Source of the DNA: Chloroflexota bacterium
GTDB lineage: Bacteria > Chloroflexota > Dehalococcoidia > DSTF01 > JACRBR01
Length of the DNA: 6,343 bases
Reading direction: 5' to 3'
Assembly (NCBI GenBank): GCA_021813085.1
Contig: JAKAMA010000150.1
Location: forward strand, 1 to 6,343
Below the pieces are notes generated by a model. The model was not told the origin of the DNA. It did not search any database and was given only the letters and a program-made list of their open reading frames with translations. Below are positions 1 to 6,118 of the stretch, piece after piece. Each line of letters begins with the position of its first letter. Position 1 is the stretch's first letter. A program made the translations under genes and the position numbers.

Positions 1-703
1 GTTCCGCCGCGCGCCGCCCGGCGTCGTCGGCCATGTGCGCGGCGACGGCCGCCCGGTACTCGCCGCGGTACGCCTCCGGCAGCAGCTCCGCGATGTGCAG
101 CATCAGCTCCTCCGTCGCCGCCTGCGCCGCCTGCGACGTGATGCGCTCGGCGCGCGGCGGGTAGAACGGCTTGCCGATCCGCACCGTCACGCGCGGCCCG
201 ATGAACGGCCGGAAGAATACCCATGGCCAGGGGACGGTCTCCGTCCCCGTGATCGCGATCGGGATGATCGGCGCCCCTGTGCGGTAGGCGACGAGCGAGG
301 TACCCGCGAAGCCGCGGTGCAGTTGGTGGTCGCGGCTGCGCGTGCCTTCCGGGAACATCAGCAGCAGCAGCCCGTCGTTCACCACCTTCTGCGCCTGGCG
401 CAGCGCGCCCAGGTCCGCGCCCTGCCGGTCCACCGGGAACGCCCCGATGAACTTGAAGAGCAGGCTGACCACCGGCCACTTGAACATTTCCTTCTTGGCC
501 ATCGTGACCACCCGCCGGCTGAGGATCGCGGGGATTACACAGGGGTCGGCGTTGTTGAGGTGGTTCGACACGAGGATCGCGCCACCATCGCGCGGCACAT
601 TCTCGATGCCATCGACGGCGGGCCCGCGCACGTACAGCCGCAGGCAGAGGCGGATGAACCAGACGACGGCCCAGTACGACAGCGGCAGGAGGCGACCCTT
701 CAC
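1..703 (-). CDS. plsC: 1-acyl-sn-glycerol-3-phosphate acyltransferase (PlsC family), 3' end cut by window edge
   Basis: Probably transfers a second acyl chain onto lysophosphatidic acid to make phosphatidic acid at the inner face of the membrane. 234 residues are visible and only the extreme C-terminus is missing. The acyltransferase blocks are in order: the H-X4-D motif NHLNNADP (catalytic His48, Asp53), the substrate block GAFPVDRQG (about 87-95), FPEGTRS (117-123), which binds the glycerol phosphate, and IIPIAITG (146-153). A hydrophobic stretch at about 8-24 could seat the protein on the membrane. The start is GTG at 703-701, preceded by GGAG eight bases upstream. It overlaps the cmk stop as GTGA, implying translational coupling. 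LNNA inside the first motif differs from the more usual Ser/aromatic residues but leaves the catalytic pair intact. The family assignment is firm; the exact acyl acceptor is inferred. Confidence 0.95.
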   Translation of the reverse strand, partial: MKGRLLPLSYWAVVWFIRLCLRLYVRGPAVDGIENVPRDGGAILVSNHLNNADPCVIPAILSRRVVTMAKKEMFKWPVVSLLFKFIGAFPVDRQGADLGALRQAQKVVNDGLLLLMFPEGTRSRDHQLHRGFAGTSLVAYRTGAPIIPIAITGTETVPWPWVFFRPFIGPRVTVRIGKPFYPPRAERITSQAAQAATEELMLHIAELLPEAYRGEYRAAVAAHMADDAGRRAAE

Positions 704-1425
704 GAAGCACGCTCCAGGATGCGGCCGACGACCTCTTCGAGCGTCAGGTCGTCCGTCTCGATGATCACAGCCCCGGGCGCCGCCGTCAACGGCGACACCG
801 GCCGGCTGCTGTCGATGCCGTCGCGGCGCGCCAACTCGGCCAGCAGCGCGGCGAAGTCGGGGCGCTCACCCGCCGCGCGCAACTGCTCCTCCCGCCGCCG
901 CGCCCGCACCTCGCGCGACGCGTCCAGGTACACCTTGAGCTCGGCGTCCGGCAGCACCACGCTGCCGACGTCCCGCCCTGCCATCACCACGCGTCCCGCC
1001 GCGGCCAGGGCGCGCTGGATGCGCACCAGCGCCGCCCGCACGCCCTCGACCCGGGAGACGAGCGAGACGTTGTCCTCGACCTCCTGCTCGCGGAGGTGCG
1101 GAGTGACGTCCATGCCATCGACGAGGACGCCCGTCGGCTCCATCGCGTCGCCTTCGCCAAGGCGCACGTCGATGCGCAGGCCGTCCGTCAGCGTGACGAG
1201 CGACGCGGCGTCGTGGACGTCGACGCCACGGCGGAGCGCTGCCCACGTCACCGCGCGGTACATCGCCCCCGTGTCGAGGAAGCGGTAGCGGAGCCGGGCC
1301 GCGACCAGCGCACCCACGGCGCTCTTGCCGGACGCCGCCGGCCCGTCGATGGCGATCGTCGATGCGCGCGGCGTCGTGTGTCCCTGCGTGCCGATCAGCG
1401 CCTCCCCCTGCGGTCGCGCCATCAT
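700..1425 (-). CDS. cmk: Cytidylate kinase
   Basis: Phosphorylates CMP and dCMP with ATP to give the diphosphates, recycling cytidine nucleotides in the cytoplasm. The 241 residues show the P-loop GPAASGKS (28-35), the DTGAMYRAVTW block (51-61), the CMP-binding region around SLVSRVEGVRAAL (121-133), AGRDVGSVVLPDAELKVYLDAS (starting about 149) and the lid region RRDGIDSSRPVSPL (200-213). This is slightly longer than the usual 220-230 residues because about 22 residues precede the first strand. Two adjacent ATG codons (1425 and 1422) could start it. Neither has a clear Shine-Dalgarno sequence, and no other ATG, GTG or TTG lies between them and the P-loop. It follows the pseudouridine synthase by 33 bases and its TGA overlaps the plsC GTG, so all three are probably one operon. 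Confidence 0.97.
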   Translation of the reverse strand: MMARPQGEALIGTQGHTTPRASTIAIDGPAASGKSAVGALVAARLRYRFLDTGAMYRAVTWAALRRGVDVHDAASLVTLTDGLRIDVRLGEGDAMEPTGVLVDGMDVTPHLREQEVEDNVSLVSRVEGVRAALVRIQRALAAAGRVVMAGRDVGSVVLPDAELKVYLDASREVRARRREEQLRAAGERPDFAALLAELARRDGIDSSRPVSPLTAAPGAVIIETDDLTLEEVVGRILERAS

Positions 1426-1458
1426 ACCGTGCAGACCGCGGCGCCGTCGCAGCGACGG

Positions 1459-2214
1459 TCAGTCGCCGTCGGCGACGAGGCCAACGGCGCGCCGCAGGCC
1501 GCGCAGCTCGCGCGCCGAGAGCGGGCGCGTCGAGCCTCGCTCCAGCCGTCCGAGGAGCACGCCGTCCAGGCGTGTCCGCACGAGCACCCGCACCGGGTGG
1601 CCGACGGCCGCGCACATGCGGCGCACCTGGCGCTTGCGGCCCTCGTGGATCACGATCCGGAGCCATGTGTGGCCCGCGCGGGCGTCGAAACCCGGCGGCG
1701 GTTGGGCGGGCTCGATGCGCGCCGGCGCGGTGCGGCGCGCGTCGATCAGGACGCCCTGCTCGAGCGAGGCGATCGCGCCCGGCGGAGGCGCGCCGGCGAC
1801 GAGCGCGTGATACTCCTTCTCGACCGCGTAGCGCGGGTGCGCGAGCCGGTGCGCGAACTCGCCGTCGTTCGTGAAGAGCAGCAGCCCTTCCGTGTCGCGG
1901 TCGAGCCGCCCAACCGGGAGCACGTGCGGCGGCAGGTCGTGGGGCAGGAGCTCCATCACCGTGCGGCGTCCCTGCGGGTCACGCGCCGTCGTGACGAAGC
2001 CGGCCGGTTTGTGCATCGCCACGTAGACGGCCGCCGCCCGCGGCAAGACGCGCGCGCCGTCCAGCTCGACCACGTCCGCGTGCGCGTCCGCCTGCATTCC
2101 CAACGTCGCCGGCTCGCCGTTGACGTGCACGCGCCCGGCGACGATCAACGCCTCGACGCTGCGCCGCGAGCCGTAGCCGCCGCGGGCAAGGATCTTCTGC
2201 AGCCGCTCTTTCAT
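1459..2214 (-). CDS. rluB: Pseudouridine synthase, RluB/RsuA family
   Basis: Isomerises a specific uridine in rRNA to pseudouridine, most likely in 23S rRNA as RluB does. The 251-residue protein begins with an S4 RNA-binding domain (about 1-60: MKERLQKILARGGYGSRRS, then VAGRVHVNG). Next come the KPAGFVTT strand (69-76) and the catalytic motif GRLDRDTEGLLL (102-113), with Asp105 as the nucleophile. The C-terminal core carries HEGRKRQVRRM (190-200). This layout and length fit the RsuA/RluB/RluE/RluF group rather than RluA. The ATG at 2214 is chosen because it starts exactly at the S4 domain and overlaps the upstream TGA as ATGA. No Shine-Dalgarno sequence is evident, consistent with translation by coupling. 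Its place ahead of cmk and plsC is a common bacterial arrangement. Specificity for the RluB site rather than a paralogue's is inferred. Confidence 0.95.
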   Translation of the reverse strand: MKERLQKILARGGYGSRRSVEALIVAGRVHVNGEPATLGMQADAHADVVELDGARVLPRAAAVYVAMHKPAGFVTTARDPQGRRTVMELLPHDLPPHVLPVGRLDRDTEGLLLFTNDGEFAHRLAHPRYAVEKEYHALVAGAPPPGAIASLEQGVLIDARRTAPARIEPAQPPPGFDARAGHTWLRIVIHEGRKRQVRRMCAAVGHPVRVLVRTRLDGVLLGRLERGSTRPLSARELRGLRRAVGLVADGD

Positions 2215-4181
2215 CGGCCGCCCGCGAAGCGCTCTCGCACGAACGGCGCCAGTCGCCATCCCGCTGCCACGGCGACGAGCGTGAGGCCGCTTCCCAGCGC
2301 GAGCCACGGCAGCCAGGAGCGCGCGCCGTCGCCGTGACCAGCGGCCAGCACCTGCACGGTGCCGGCGGGCGCCCGTTGCGGATGTGGTGTGGCCAGGGCA
2401 GCTTCGAATGGCGCACCCGGGGACGGCCGGAGGTTGTCGACGAAGTCCGCCGCGCGGTCCGTATCGCCGCCTGGCGCCCGGCGCTCGATCGAGTGGCCCG
2501 CAGGTACATCGGCGACGGCCGGCTTCAGGACCGACGTATCGGCGCCCCACGAGACAGCGTCGGCAAGCGCGCCCTCGCCGTCCCTCAGCAGCAGGTGGTC
2601 GCCGTCGTTGCCGAGCGAGTTGCCGAGCCGCCCGCCGGCTGTCGCGAGCGCACCGTGATACGCCGGATGCTCCTGCGCGAAGCTGGCGGACGCCGCGACG
2701 ATCGCGTATCCGCGCGCCGGCACGACGAGCGCACCGATCGGGTCCGTGCCGCCGTTGTCGGTCAGTGTCCAGCCGGTCACGTCCTGATCCGCATCGCCGG
2801 CGTTGTAGAGCTCCACCCACTCGCCGGTGGCGTCCGGGCTGGCGTCCGGGTCGTACAGCACCTCGTTGATGACGACGCGCGCAGCCGTCACGCTGCGCGC
2901 GCCCGGAGAGGCGTCCGGCGAGGGGCCGCGCCCCGAGCGCGTCTGCGCGCGCACCGTACTCTCGTGCGGACCCGGGACGGCCGCAGCCGGCGGGGACGGG
3001 GCCGGCGCTGTCGGTTCGCCGGGCGCGATCGCTTCGAAGGATGCGTCGTCGACGTAGATCACCGCGCGCGCCGCCGACGCGGGCACGAGCATCACGCGCA
3101 CACGTGCGCTGTGTGCGGCCGCGGGAGCGGCGGCCGGCCCCGTCGTCAGGCGGCGGTAGACCGGTGCGGGCGCGTCGAGCCGGCCGCCGCTGTCGTCGCT
3201 GCCCAGCGCCGCGCCGGTCCCGTCGCGCGATGCGTACCACGACACGCGCAGAGACGCCGAGGCCACGTTCGGGTCGTCGGCGAGCACCCACGCGTCGAAC
3301 GCGTACGTCGCCCCCGGGTCGACCGCGACCGTCTGGTAGAGCCACTTCGTCGCATCACTCGTGCTCTCGAACCGCGCCGCGTAGTAGCCCGAGTGCACCG
3401 GCGCCGTCGCCGGGGACAGCGCGCCGCCGTAGTCTTCCCAGCCGGCGAGCGCGCCAGCGCCATTCGCCTGCTCGAATCCGCCGTTTCGCAGCGCGCCGAC
3501 GTACGTGTCCGCGGTCGCCGTCGGCGTGCGTGTCGCCGTTGGTGTGCGCGTCGCCGTTGGTGTGCGCGTGACGGCCGGCGTGCGTGTCGAGGCAACCGTC
3601 GCCGTGACCGTCGCGGTCGCGGGCGGCGTGACGGTCGGCGTCGGCACGCTGCCCGGCTCCACGCCGTCGAGCCGCACCGCGTCGAGGTAGGCCACGTCGC
3701 CGGAAGTGCCGTCGACACTCATCGACAGGTTCACGTCGGCGAAGGCCGACAACGTCACGTCGAGCTGCGCCGGCGTCCACGCGCCGGGCACGGCATCGAC
3801 CTGCACCTGTGCGGCGTTGACGGCCGGGTCGGTCGTCGAGAGGCGGGCGACGATCGGCGTCCGCCGCGTGCCTCCGCGCACGGAGAGCGAGAGGCGGTAC
3901 GGTCCCGGGGGCAGGGACGACAGCACGCCCTGGCGGAGGGTCATCGGTGGCGAGCCGAGCGTGACGCGCCCGGCGCGCAGCCCATCGGCCGGCTGGACGA
4001 CGTCGCCGCCGACGCTGTCCAGCGTGCCGCCGACTGCCGCCCACGATGCGGTCCCGTCTTCGAAGCTGCCGTTGCGGACGTAGTCGAAGCCCGCCGCGTC
4101 ACCCGGCGCGAGCGCGAGTGCGATCGCGGTCATCGCGGCGGAGGCGAGCATCGCCACGAGGTGGCGTTGTGTGCCCTGCAC
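2211..4181 (-). CDS. Secreted, membrane-anchored lamin-tail-domain protein with two jelly-roll modules
   Basis: A surface protein of 656 residues; the biochemical role is unknown. Visible parts in order: a signal peptide (1-31, hydrophobic about 8-25, possible cleavage after AAG); a first galactose-binding/CBM-like module (about 32-173), opening with YVRNGSFEDG and closing with VAYLDAVRLDG; a Thr/Pro-rich linker (about 178-225) with repeated RTPTAT; a second such module (about 227-386), opening with LRNGGFEQ and closing with VIYVDDASFEA; a Pro/Ala/Ser-rich disordered stretch (about 387-433); a lamin-tail domain (about 434-572) with INEVLYDP, GEWVELYNAG, GWTLTDN and GNDGDHLLLRDG; and a C-terminal membrane segment (about 623-645) followed by an Arg-rich tail. 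No LPXTG or Cys anchor is seen. The start is GTG at 4181, with AGGA nine bases upstream. The TGA overlaps the next gene's ATG. Such proteins often bind surface polymers, which is inference here. Confidence 0.88.
   Translation of the reverse strand: MQGTQRHLVAMLASAAMTAIALALAPGDAAGFDYVRNGSFEDGTASWAAVGGTLDSVGGDVVQPADGLRAGRVTLGSPPMTLRQGVLSSLPPGPYRLSLSVRGGTRRTPIVARLSTTDPAVNAAQVQVDAVPGAWTPAQLDVTLSAFADVNLSMSVDGTSGDVAYLDAVRLDGVEPGSVPTPTVTPPATATVTATVASTRTPAVTRTPTATRTPTATRTPTATADTYVGALRNGGFEQANGAGALAGWEDYGGALSPATAPVHSGYYAARFESTSDATKWLYQTVAVDPGATYAFDAWVLADDPNVASASLRVSWYASRDGTGAALGSDDSGGRLDAPAPVYRRLTTGPAAAPAAAHSARVRVMLVPASAARAVIYVDDASFEAIAPGEPTAPAPSPPAAAVPGPHESTVRAQTRSGRGPSPDASPGARSVTAARVVINEVLYDPDASPDATGEWVELYNAGDADQDVTGWTLTDNGGTDPIGALVVPARGYAIVAASASFAQEHPAYHGALATAGGRLGNSLGNDGDHLLLRDGEGALADAVSWGADTSVLKPAVADVPAGHSIERRAPGGDTDRAADFVDNLRPSPGAPFEAALATPHPQRAPAGTVQVLAAGHGDGARSWLPWLALGSGLTLVAVAAGWRLAPFVRERFAGGR
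3514..3585. repeat. Four tandem 18-bp units encoding the Thr/Pro linker
   Basis: Four consecutive 18-base units: 3514-3531, 3532-3549, 3550-3567 and 3568-3585. The middle two are identical (GTCGCCGTTGGTGTGCGC on the plus strand). The first differs at third codon positions, and the last is more diverged in its first half. On the minus strand each unit encodes six residues of the RTPTAT type inside the linker of the lamin-tail protein. A multiple of three keeps the frame if copies are gained or lost. Confidence 0.9.
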
Positions 4182-4204
4182 GCGCGGACGTCCTGCCCTT
4201 GCAG

Positions 4205-4219
4205 CCCCGCACCGCGGGG
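4205..4219. other. Perfect GC hairpin between the zinc-ribbon gene and the lamin-tail gene
   Basis: CCCCGC-ACC-GCGGGG is a perfect six-base-pair stem with a three-base loop, in the 76-base spacer between the zinc-ribbon stop (4258) and the GTG of the next gene (4181). No T-run follows on the minus strand, so it is not a standard intrinsic terminator. It could be an mRNA-stabilising or partially attenuating structure, or a chance product of high GC. Confidence 0.4.
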
Positions 4220-4257
4220 ACGTGGCGCGGCCGGCCGGACCGCTCTGTCGGCCCGGA

Positions 4258-4611
4258 TCAGGCCTGCCGCCTGATGCGCACGCGCCGCATCATCACCGTC
4301 TCGGTGATGATCTGCGCCTCGTCGAACATGCCGTCATTGTCCTTCGTGCGCACGGTGCGTGCGGCACGCCGCTTGCCGCCCGCCAGCATGTTGACGAGCG
4401 CGCGCCGCACGAGATACTGGCCGACGGTGCCTGCCGCCATCACCGCGGCACCCTTGACGACGCGTGGGACACGTGGCTGCCACAGCGTCGCCGACATTGG
4501 ACGGCGCACTGCCGGCAGGCGCGCGCCAGCGAGCGCAGCGCCGCAGCGGCGGCAGTAGTTGTCGTCCGCGCCCAAGGCCGTCTCGCAGTCGGGACAGATC
4601 GGGGTGCTCAT
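4258..4611 (-). CDS. Small zinc-ribbon protein of unknown function
   Basis: 117 residues, not recognised beyond its zinc ribbon. The N-terminus has CPDC (Cys6, Cys9) and, ten residues on, CRRCG (Cys20, Cys23), a classic four-cysteine zinc-ribbon knuckle pair. After an Arg/Pro linker comes a moderately hydrophobic stretch (about 51-67, rich in Ala, Val and Gly) that could be a weak membrane segment or an amphipathic helix. It is bounded by Arg pairs and followed by a strongly basic region (about 79-90) and an Arg-rich C-terminus with MMRRVRIRR. The mixture of a cytoplasmic zinc ribbon, a possible membrane helix and a basic tail would suit a small membrane-associated or nucleic-acid-associated protein, but this is inference. 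The ATG at 4611 has no Shine-Dalgarno sequence; a strong promoter almost abuts it, so a leaderless transcript is likely. It lies 76 bases ahead of the lamin-tail gene, which may be co-transcribed. Confidence 0.85.
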   Translation of the reverse strand: MSTPICPDCETALGADDNYCRRCGAALAGARLPAVRRPMSATLWQPRVPRVVKGAAVMAAGTVGQYLVRRALVNMLAGGKRRAARTVRTKDNDGMFDEAQIITETVMMRRVRIRRQA

Positions 4612-4620
4612 GGCCGCGCT

Positions 4621-4649
4621 ATGTTACCGCGCGCCCCATAACCCGTCAA
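4621..4649 (-). promoter_or_regulatory. Sigma-70-type promoter for the zinc-ribbon gene, giving a leaderless mRNA
   Basis: On the minus strand, TTGACG (4649-4644) is followed after exactly 17 bases by TAACAT (4626-4621), a near-consensus -35/-10 pair in an otherwise GC-rich region. Only nine bases separate the -10 hexamer from the ATG at 4611, so transcription should begin within a few bases of the start codon or on it. The missing Shine-Dalgarno sequence agrees with this. Confidence 0.7.
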
Positions 4650-4654
4650 TTGAC
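4645..4654. promoter_or_regulatory. Perfect palindrome GTCAATTGAC overlapping the -35 box
   Basis: A perfect ten-base palindrome, AT-rich at its centre, covers five of the six bases of the -35 element. A dimeric repressor bound here would block the promoter, so it is a candidate operator. Ten-base palindromes do arise by chance and no second copy is seen in the window. Confidence 0.35.
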
Positions 4655-4738
4655 TTTGTGTTGAACCTGCCTGCTCAAGGGCCAGACCGGGGGGCTGGAC
4701 GGTGGAACGTGGAGGCGCCCAGACGGGCCGTACGGTGG

Positions 4739-4772
4739 AAAGCCCGCGCTACGACCCGCGCTACGCGTGGGC
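4739..4772 (-). terminator. Weak candidate terminator downstream of the formyltransferase
   Basis: About 50 bases past the formyltransferase stop the minus strand reads GCCCACGC, a 15-base loop, then GCGCGGGC, immediately followed by TTT. The stem has seven Watson-Crick pairs and one C-A mismatch. The large loop and the three-T tail make it poor by intrinsic-terminator standards. It is reported because it lies between the end of one gene and the strong promoter of the next. Confidence 0.25.
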
Positions 4773-4819
4773 AAGCATGTTCATCCGCGGGGGTGGTGCT
4801 GCCGCGCCATGTGGAACTG

Positions 4820-5647
4820 CTACGTCAACGCGGCGTTCGCCAGTGACCGCTCGATCTCCGGCGTCAGGTCATAGCCACCCACGACCTTCGTATCGCCCGC
4901 CATGATGTGCCCGTCCTCGAGCCGCAGCCGCCCGTCCGCGAACGCCCGCAGCGTCTCGACGGCCAACGGCAGCTCGCGGGCGCTGCCCCGCCTCCGGATC
5001 TCGCGGAACAGCGCGTTCTCCTCCCCCTCCGTCTCCTGGATCCCGGTGAGGCTGCGTGCATCAGCGTCGCGCCAAAGCGCGTCGATGGTGCCGCCCCGCA
5101 ACGGGTACGTGCAGTACGTCGCGATGGCGCCCGCATCAAGCTCGCCCGTCACGAGGTGTACCCGGACGCCGCCGTGGTCCGCGCGCTGCTCGATGAGCTT
5201 CCACGTCACCTCTTGCCACGTGCCGGCCGGCTGTCCGGGCGCCGCCGGGTGCAGGTTCAGGAGGGGGTGCGACTCGTAGAGCGGCGCCGTGCTGATCAGG
5301 TAGTAGCCGGCCAGCATCCCGAGGTCATAGGGATACGGCTCGAGGATCTCCACGACCGCGCGGTCGAACTCCGTCCGCCAGGCCGGCAGCGGTCCGCCCG
5401 ACCGCGCGATCTCGCCGCCCCGCTCGCGGCGGAAGCGGCGGTCGGACAGCGTCACCAGCGGGATGCCGTAGGCGCGCACCTGGTCGAGGAAGACGTCGGT
5501 CGCCGGTGCCTGGCCCTGCTCGCGGTTGCAGAAGACGAAGGCGATCTGCGCGTCGAGGCTCCGGTCGCGGATCGCCTCCACGGCGGCGCGCAGGAGCCGC
5601 TGCGATCCTTCGCCGCGGCCCGTCGCAAACCAGCCGATGCGTAGCAC
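4820..5647 (-). CDS. PurN-type formyltransferase, substrate uncertain
   Basis: Member of the formyltransferase fold that moves a formyl group from 10-formyltetrahydrofolate. Phosphoribosylglycinamide (purine synthesis) is the likeliest acceptor but is not proven. 275 residues against about 200-215 for typical PurN. It keeps LAGYYLI (about 112-118), NLHPA (Asn131, His133), VTGELDAG with Asp171, and FADGRL near residue 240, so the Asn/His/Asp triad is complete with near-normal spacing. Differences: the phosphate-binding GNGSNLQ is here GRGEGSQRLL; the SLLPKYPG loop after NIHP is replaced by AAPGQPAG; and an Arg-rich insertion of roughly 15 residues lies at about 70-90. The GTG at 5647 is chosen because GGGAGG lies five bases upstream. 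A GTG at 5653 overlaps that site and has none of its own. It sits alone between two sizeable gaps with no other purine gene in view. Confidence 0.88.
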   Translation of the reverse strand: MLRIGWFATGRGEGSQRLLRAAVEAIRDRSLDAQIAFVFCNREQGQAPATDVFLDQVRAYGIPLVTLSDRRFRRERGGEIARSGGPLPAWRTEFDRAVVEILEPYPYDLGMLAGYYLISTAPLYESHPLLNLHPAAPGQPAGTWQEVTWKLIEQRADHGGVRVHLVTGELDAGAIATYCTYPLRGGTIDALWRDADARSLTGIQETEGEENALFREIRRRGSARELPLAVETLRAFADGRLRLEDGHIMAGDTKVVGGYDLTPEIERSLANAALT

Positions 5648-5652
5648 GGACA

Positions 5653-5658
5653 CCTCCC
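5653..5658 (-). promoter_or_regulatory. Ribosome binding site that decides the formyltransferase start
   Basis: GGGAGG on the minus strand lies five bases before the GTG at 5647-5645. An in-frame GTG at 5653-5651 overlaps the last base of this site and so cannot use it, favouring the shorter protein. Confidence 0.7.
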
Positions 5659-5798
5659 GGCACGGCGATGCGCTGACACAGACAGGCTAATCCGATGTGT
5701 GCGGCTGCCGCAACAGCGCGCAACACACGTTACGCGCCCATGCCCCGCGACCGGGGTCCGTCCGCGCCGGTGGTTGCCACTCGCAGAGCGCGATCGGG

Positions 5799-6107
5799 TT
5801 AGGGGAACGGCTCGTCATCGAGCGCGTCATCTTCGGAGACGTACTCGTAGTCGTCGGGCTCCGTCGCCGCGGATGCCGCGTCCCGCGGACGGGGCAGCGC
5901 GGCGAACGACTCCTTGAGCTTCGTGACCTTGAGCTCGGCGCGGTCGAGCTGGTCCTGGCAGCGCCGCGCGAGCGTCATCCCCTCTTCGTAGAGGGCGATC
6001 GCCTCATCGAGGGAGAGACCGCCCTGCTCGAGCCTGCCGACGCGCTCCTCGAGCCGCGCGTACAGCGCCTCGAAGCTCTCCGCCTTATCCTTCGCTTCCT
6101 TGGCCAC
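5799..6107 (-). CDS. xseB: Exodeoxyribonuclease VII small subunit
   Basis: Small subunit of Exo VII, the cytoplasmic nuclease that degrades single-stranded DNA from either end into short oligonucleotides; several small subunits coil around each catalytic XseA. Residues about 9-70 form the conserved two-helix unit: SFEALYARLEERVGRLEQGGLSLDEAIALYEEGM, then ARRCQDQLDRAELKV. At 102 residues it exceeds the usual 70-85 because of an added tail (about 72-102) that becomes strongly acidic and ends DDALDDEPFP. The start is GTG at 6107 with AGGAGG five bases upstream; that site overlaps the xseA stop codon, so the two subunits are closely coupled. The tail resembles the acidic C-terminal tip of single-stranded DNA-binding proteins, a similarity of unknown meaning. 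Confidence 0.95.
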   Translation of the reverse strand: MAKEAKDKAESFEALYARLEERVGRLEQGGLSLDEAIALYEEGMTLARRCQDQLDRAELKVTKLKESFAALPRPRDAASAATEPDDYEYVSEDDALDDEPFP

Positions 6108-6112
6108 GATGC

Positions 6113-6118
6113 CCTCCT
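6113..6118 (-). promoter_or_regulatory. Ribosome binding site for xseB overlapping the xseA stop
   Basis: AGGAGG on the minus strand shares two bases with the xseA TAG (6119-6117) and lies five bases before the xseB GTG. Ribosomes finishing xseA would therefore cover the xseB initiation site. Confidence 0.75.

Noticed and set aside
1459..3345. Extension of the pseudouridine synthase frame upstream to 3345
   Set aside because: The extra ~377 residues overlap the lamin-tail gene and are low-complexity Arg/Gly/Ala sequence. The S4 domain begins exactly at the ATG at 2214.
2334..4274. Very long plus-strand open frame (646 codons) opposite the lamin-tail gene, and similar ones at 35-1288 and 1096-2337
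   Set aside because: The translations are Arg-rich, with no recognisable domain and no credible start site. They mirror genuine minus-strand genes in high-GC DNA, where antisense stops are rare.
4655..4819. Possible small RNA gene in the spacer between the formyltransferase and the zinc-ribbon gene
   Set aside because: I checked for RNase P RNA-like, SRP-like and tRNA-like features and saw no conserved core or cloverleaf; only short repeats and one imperfect hairpin are visible.
5684..5713. TTGCGG followed 18 bases later by TAGCCT on the minus strand as a promoter for the formyltransferase
   Set aside because: Only three matches to each consensus hexamer and non-optimal spacing. A promoter probably lies in this gap, but this pair does not establish it.
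5743..5756. CCCCG-CGAC-CGGGG hairpin downstream of xseB as a possible terminator
   Set aside because: Only five base pairs, with no T-run on the minus-strand side. In this base composition it is probably chance.
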